Positions 58,703 to 64,000 of a DNA stretch of 64,000 bases are shown piece after piece (the stretch's first letter is position 1; every line of letters begins with the position of its first letter). The notes beneath the pieces were generated by a model. It saw only the letters and a program-made list of their open reading frames with translations, made no database searches and was not told the DNA's origin. Location of the stretch: contig JBAIZL010000006.1 in the NCBI GenBank assembly GCA_036971475.1, forward strand, positions 133,406,731 to 133,470,730, written 5' to 3'. The position numbers and the translations under genes are program-made. Origin of the DNA: Prosapia bicincta. Lineage: Eukaryota > Arthropoda > Insecta > Hemiptera > Cercopidae.

Positions 58703-59098
58703 GATTAAATGATGTTTTTATAGCAGAAGATGAGATACCTGCTTTAATTTTTAAATTACAAAATGTTTTAAAGAGATTAGGCCTATGAGCGTATATGTTT
58801 AACGGAGAGATAAATAAGCCTAAAAACAACAATTCGACGTATGCTCAATGAGATAACCTTCTATAAACCACTGAAATCTCTTTTCATAAACTTTTACAAT
58901 TAATTTAAACCAACATATTAATGCCGCCAAAGCCAAACAAAGATAAGAGAGGATCAGCTGTTTCATATACTGCGACATGAAACTAGTTTTCCAGTGTTTG
59001 CATGCACAGACAAAGTTTGAAAAAACTTGTAGAAATTGTAGAATGAACACATATAATTAATTTTATTTTATTTTATTTTTTATATAGGTCTTAAGGCT
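58703..59098 (-). other. BEL-2 copy A 5' leader
   Basis: Untranslated region between primer site and gag ATG. Short frames such as 58820-59050 show no domain. Confidence 0.6.
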
Positions 59099-59121
59099 CA
59101 AGATCCGGCCCGGCTGGACCA
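59099..59121 (-). other. Primer-binding site of BEL-2 copy A
   Basis: Minus strand TGGTCCAGCCGGGCCGGATC starts four bases after the LTR end. It differs from the BEL-1 site at only a few bases, suggesting the same or a related tRNA primer. Confidence 0.6.
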
Positions 59122-59125
59122 AATT

Positions 59126-59525
59126 TGTTTGGTAACAATAGTTTCGGAGGACCAATAATTATTATAATTATATAAACTAATAGTTTGTACTTACGTGCAC
59201 CAGGGAATACACACTTAACGCACTCGCGTATTAAATAAGCGATTTCTGGCCAGAAAACGTGTTCGTATTCCCCGCACTGGTCACATTCGGTATAAACATT
59301 AATAAAATATTTACATTCACGTATTCTAGTACCTAAGGTACGGAGATTGGAAAGTATAATAGTATACTAGAAAGTAGGGGTATCTGTCTACACTCCCGAA
59401 AGGTCTAACTTGCTCTGCCTGGTTCAAACTGCAGAACCAACCTTATCACGGGTGAGCTTTGTCTGACTTTGGCGGCGGGTTTAAAATAAAAGAAATGAGT
59501 CTATATTAATTTTAAATACGTAACA
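59126..59525 (-). repeat. BEL-2 LTR (400 bp) shared by copies A and B
   Basis: Minus strand from TGTTACGTAT (59525) to TTACCAAACA (59126), with TG...CA ends and short TGTT/AACA inverted termini. On its 3' side is the primer site and gag of copy A; on its 5' side is the pol end of copy B. It therefore serves as 5' LTR of A and 3' LTR of B. The 57-bp remnant at 53257 confirms the 5' edge. Confidence 0.85.
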
Positions 59526-59668
59526 TACCGGGGGCCTTGAATCCTTCTAGGATTCAAAGAGAACTAACACAAATATAATATTTTGAGAGTTTATAAAAAT
59601 AAAAAGTTCATAAAGGAAAATAAAAGTATCTCTTTTACAAAAAGTGAGCGCACTATGGCGCAAGTTCA

Positions 59669-60703
59669 TTATGAGCGTAGTGGTAGAGGGAAAACCTTGT
59701 GAGCAGGTCTTGTCAAGGTTCCCTGCTTTGTCTTCAAATGAACCAATCTTACTCCACCATCCTTTCCTGGAGAAACACTACTTATCCTAGCCAGAGGCCA
59801 TGCGAGAGGTGGTGCAGGTTGATACACTAACACGAGGTCGCCGACGCGCAGGTTGACAGTTGGCACGTTCCACTTCCCCCGTTGCTGAAGAGTATGGATA
59901 TATTCTAGATGCCATCTCTTCCAAATACGCTGGTGAAAGGCCTTGATTAGCTGCCAGTGCTCGAGTCGGTTGGCAGGAACGTTGAAAAGATCCTCTTCTG
60001 GAACTGATACCAATGAAGATCCTATTAAGAAGTGACCCGGGGTGAGTGCATTGAGGTCTGAGGCGTCGTTTGACAGAGGTGTGAGAGGTCTCGAAATCAA
60101 AATAGCCTCTACTTGAGTTGTGAGAGTGGAAAATTCACATAGAGTTAAAATATGTTCACCGATTACACGTCGGAGGTGATGTTTTGCACTCTTGATTGCT
60201 GCTTCCCAAAGACCACCTTGATGAGGAGCTGCAGGCGGGTTGAAATGAAAGTTGATATTGTGTTGTGATGAGAATTCAGCAAGAGGGGTTCGGCCTGAAG
60301 AGATGATGAGATTTTGTAAAGCATTATTCGCTCCAACGAAATTCGTTCCACAGTCAGAATAAATATTTGTGCAAAGACCGCGTCTAGATACAAATCGGGT
60401 GAGAGCGGCAATAAACCCATCTGTCGACAGGTCCGATACTACTTCAATGTGTACAGCCTTTGTCACAAGGCAAACAAAGATACAAATATATGCTTTGGTC
60501 AAGCAAATCGAGCGCAAATTGTGCATTTTGATGTTAAAAGGACCTCCGTAGTCAATTCCGGTGTTGAGAAACGGACGAGAAGGAGTTAATCTTGCTTTTG
60601 GTAAATCACCCATGAGCGGAGATTTATTGTGAAGCTTGTGTCGAAAACATACAACACATTGAAAATGCGAGAGCGTATTACACTTCGGGCCGAGAGTATC
60701 CAA
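59669..60703 (-). pseudogene. pol: BEL-2 copy B pol: integrase core and C-terminus
   Basis: As in copy A, with G-I-D-Y-G-G-P-F, I-Y-S-D-C-G-T-N-F and G-G-L-W-E-A-A-I-K-S all intact and the normal R-R-G-L-C-T-N before the second Asp. A frameshift near 60660-60700 separates it from the zinc region upstream. Differences from copy A are scattered single substitutions. Confidence 0.85.
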
Positions 60704-61482
60704 ACATCCTGTGCAAGAAGTGATTGAGCGCCCGAGTGTAAGTATTTTCGATGATAAAAATCAATAAGAAGGTTGACGACATGATGTCGTTTGGGCAAAA
60801 TCACAGGATGTTGCACATCCGTAGGAAGTTTTAAAGCGTTAAGACGTCCTCCCACTCGTAGGATATCATCCTTGTCGAGAAAGGGAGAGAGTCGACGGAG
60901 TTGTGACGAGGTAGGTGTAGTTGGATCCTTCTTCATGGCAACGATGTAGTCTCTGAACGCTGATTCTTGAACCATCTTGAAAATTGCCAGTCTTGACGCT
61001 CTCATTTTCAGAGTGTTGAGTGGACCATCGAGCTTTCTGGAATGACGAGCGTTGTGAGTAAATCGCAAAATATAAGCCATCACACGCTGGAGTCGGCTAA
61101 AGTGAGAAAACTGAGTGAGGAGCTCCCATTCATGAGGAGCAGTTGATATGAGAGATATAGGTGAAATGGGTTTCTCTTCTCCTGTGTCAGTAAGTTTTGC
61201 AGGCGTAAAATGAGATACAGGCCAGTTATCATTAGATTTTTGTAGCCAAAGGGGGCCGTACCACCATAATGAGTGCTGTGGTAAATCTTTAGGAAGTAAC
61301 CCACGCGACGCGCAATCAGCAGGATTATCTTCACTCGCTACGTGTCTCCAGTAATGAGAAGGCAGTAATTCTTGTATCTGGGCTACCCGGTTGGCGACAA
61401 ACGTCTTCAATCGATGAAGAGGTGTTTGTAACCATGTCAGTGTTACTGTCGAATCACACCATAGAAATACAGAAGAAAATTA
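60586..61482 (-). pseudogene. pol: BEL-2 copy B pol: RNase H end and integrase zinc region
   Basis: Open from the codon after the nonsense mutation at 61480-61482. Contains T-W-L...L-K-T-F-V-A-N-R-V, D-N-P-A-D-C-A-S-R-G, then F-L-D-K-D-D-I-L-R-V-G-G-R-L and P-K-R-H-H-V-V-N-L, the integrase zinc module start, intact here but frameshifted in copy A. It runs out of frame near 60690. Confidence 0.8.
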
Positions 61483-62298
61483 CACCCTTTTTTCAAAAAG
61501 AGAGATAACATATCCCACTAGTTGGGCGAGTAAATGAGCTGCACTTAGCTCTAATCGAGGTACCGTGAGCCTTTTCAGAGGGGCTACCCGAGTCTTCGAT
61601 ATTGCTTGCCGAATTAACACAGAGTCGTCGCTAAGTTGGCATCTCAAGTAAACGACGATGGCATAACCGTTCTCCGAAGCATCTGAGAAACCGTGTAACT
61701 TAAAGTTTCTCGAGTGTGTTATTCGTAATGCACGAGGAATTACAATTTCTCGTAGAGTATTAGCCGAGTCTGTAAATGTTTGCCATAATTTCAATTGTTC
61801 AGATGGAAGTGGTTCATCCCAGTTCAATCCTTTGATCCAGAGTAGTTGCATAAAACGTTTGGCCCACATAACAATGGGTGAGAGAAATCCACAAGGGTCG
61901 TAAATCTGGGAAATGATACCGAGAATTTGACGTTTAGTCCTGGAATTGTGAGGAAAATTCAAATTATAGGTAAACGTATCGGTAGAGGGTGACCAATGAA
62001 AACCTAATATAGTGAAATGTGGTTGTTTACTGCCTTGAAGGAATACAGGGGTCTCTAAATGAGCATGAGGAAGACCTTGCAGCAGTTGACTGGAGTTAGA
62101 TGTCCATTTGCGTAGTTCAAAGCCTCCGCGAGCCAGGAGCGAGATGAGTTGCTTACGGAGGCTCAAAGCCTTTTCTTCAGAGTCAGCTCCAGAGATGATG
62201 TCATCTATGAACGTCTGCGTGCGTAGAATATTTGCAGCTTCAGGATAGGAGTCACCTTCGTCTGCAGCGAGCTGATGTAAGGTTCTAATGGTGAACAA
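61480..62298 (-). pseudogene. pol: BEL-2 copy B pol: RT end and RNase H, nonsense-truncated
   Basis: Same region as copy A 55280-56105, with F-I-D-D and the first RNase H motifs. It ends at TAA (61480-61482), where copy A has GAA (Glu) after K-R-V: a mutation private to copy B. Confidence 0.85.
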
Positions 62299-63533
62299 TT
62301 CACTCCGTGAGTCACTGTCGTGAGCTTGTAGATTAAAGAGGGCTGATCTAGACTTTCACGCCATAAGATCATCTGATAGCACTGGTCATCAGGGTGCATT
62401 TTTACCTGTCTATACATTTGACGAATGTCACAAGAAAAAACAACGTTATGAATCCGAAAATTTAGTAATAAATCACAAATATTCGTTTGCATCTTTTTGC
62501 CTGTTAATAAAATATTATTAAGAGAAATACCATTAGAGGTTTCAGAACTAGAATCAAATACAGTACGTAAACGAGTTGTGCTGCTAGACTCCTTTAAAAC
62601 ACCATGGTGAGGAAGGAAGTAATGAGGTACAGTTAGATCAGTATTATGAGCGTAGATCATGTGACCATAGGCTAAGTAGTCAGCCATAAAATCAGTATAT
62701 AGGGATTTAAATTGAGGTTGAGCACTAAATTTCTTTTCTAGAGAGTGCAGTCTTTTTTCTGCATTTAAACGAGATTGACCCAGAGGAGGATGTTCAGTCT
62801 TGAATGGTAGTCGGACGCAATATCGGCCAGATTGGTCCCGAGTATGAGTGGCGAGAAAGTGATCTTCACATAATGTATCTTCTTGAGACAGCTTAGACAC
62901 AGCAGGGGGCTCTTCCTGTTGCCAAAACCTTTGTAGTGAGTCGTGAAGGTCAATGTCGTTGACAACTAGAAGTGTAGTTGATAATTGAGAGCTGGAGTTA
63001 CTATGAGGTTCACTGCCAGATAGACATGGTGCGTTACTCATTACTAAAAAGCCAAAGTGTGTGCCTATTAGCCTGGGTAAACCAGGTCCGAGGTTATAAG
63101 ATTCTTGAGTAAGTATGAGTGGAAATAAAGCTCCACCAAGAAGAACGTCTATGCCTCCTGGCAAGTGAAACGTAGGGTCTGCCAAAACATAAGGACGAAC
63201 CTTGGAAAGAACTTCAGAGTCTACTTGTATGCTTGGTAGATTAACACAAATTTTTTCCAATATTAAAAATCTTTCATTAATTGAAATAACCTTGCCCCCA
63301 AGAGTTTCAACAGCAACTGAGGTGAGACCTTTTGAGCGTAAGGGTACCTGAGACAATCCTACCACACTATGAGTGGTCTTAGTACGAGGAGCACACAATA
63401 ATTGAGCAGCACGCTCGGTGAGAAAACAAGATTGACTGCCAGAGTCAACAAGAGCACGAAATACATGAGTAATACCGTTAGACGAGGTAAGCTTAACAAG
63501 TAGAGTGCCTAAGAGAACAGTATTAGAGATTTG
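62205..63533 (-). pseudogene. pol: BEL-2 copy B pol: protease and RT, 5'-truncated
   Basis: Homology to copy A starts abruptly at 63533, just upstream of T-V-L-L-G-T-L-L-V. Gag, leader and 5' LTR are missing. Protease D-S-G-S-Q and RT motifs are intact up to the same T-H/Y-G-V-N-C-S-P frameshift as in copy A. The residues before S-N-T-V in the frame to 63563 come from flanking DNA. Confidence 0.85.
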
Positions 63534-64000
63534 GGGGTGTATAGCAAATGAACAACGTTCCAACTAAACAACATTGAAAAACGAGCTTACGCAAGGTTTA
63601 ATTCACCAACACACACGACTGTCAAACGAACAACATTTACATCAAGTCTAACTAATCAACAGTCCCAACGTGCAACACACGGATTTGTATCGCCTTGCCA
63701 CTCTGCAGGCGCTCACAGTCCGGTTTCAAATCGGACTTGTTCTAGATTTAAGAACGTACTGACCAATAAATAACAAACGAAGAAAGTTCTCGTTGTTTTT
63801 TTCACTCAATTCTATTTTACTTATACTTGTAAAATATAAATATTGTCAATGCCTATATATTAATTTAAAAAGAATATATAAGTACTTAAATAGACCTAAT
63901 ATTAGAGGAGAAGTTATAGAACTGTATTTTCTAATTATATAAAAGATAATTTCGTAATTAAATTTTAATATTTTCCTTTTTAGTCGTTAATTTAAGTAAA
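63534..64000. other. Flank beyond truncated BEL-2 copy B
   Basis: Unrelated to BEL-2. 63534-63760 is less AT-rich with many 'caac' motifs but no frame or terminal repeat that I can support. The rest is AT-rich. Confidence 0.4.

Overview
This is a repeat-dominated, AT-rich stretch of an arthropod, probably insect, nuclear genome. The evidence is eukaryotic: two BEL/Pao LTR-retrotransposon families, a Jockey/R1-like non-LTR element, a Penelope-like element, piggyBac-type and TA-target DNA transposons, a 128-bp satellite, and AC/AT microsatellites. There are no bacterial operons. No rRNA, tRNA or CRISPR locus was recognised. I cannot name the species.

Layout: 1-3475 is AT-rich DNA with a degenerate ~525-bp duplication and a decayed Ty3/Gypsy-like gag-protease relic (minus strand). 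3476-26418 is a palindrome of about 23 kb (P1): satellite(+), 5' LTR-gag-pol of element BEL-1(+), then the same in reverse: pol-gag-LTR(-), satellite(-). 26419-31798 is a second, tighter palindrome (P2): unique flank(-), LTR and pol C-terminus of BEL-1(-), a 10-nt spacer, then pol C-terminus, LTR and flank(+). P1 holds two 5' parts of BEL-1 and P2 holds two 3' ends. The break lies at essentially the same place in integrase in both, so the palindromes look like reciprocal products of one break in one insertion. The absence of matching target-site duplications is the main caveat.

32330-34905 is a broken non-LTR retrotransposon (RT + RNase H). 36559-37543 is an internally deleted piggyBac-like element with TTAA target sites. 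38110-39332 holds further transposon relics. About 43191-49126, minus strand, contains exon-like blocks with splice sites; the first three links are phase-compatible. This is a candidate host gene I do not recognise, with a Penelope element, a mariner-like relic and microsatellites in its introns. 50020-53200 holds two inverted-repeat-bounded elements and local tandem repeats.

53257-63533 holds a second BEL/Pao family (BEL-2) as two direct copies that share one 400-bp LTR between them; copy A has nearly complete gag-pol and copy B is 5'-truncated. Both carry the same RT frameshift plus private mutations.

None of the transposon copies appears autonomous as it stands. BEL-1 carries a UGA-CUA-G stop context exactly at the gag/pol border, whereas BEL-2 fuses gag and pol in one frame.
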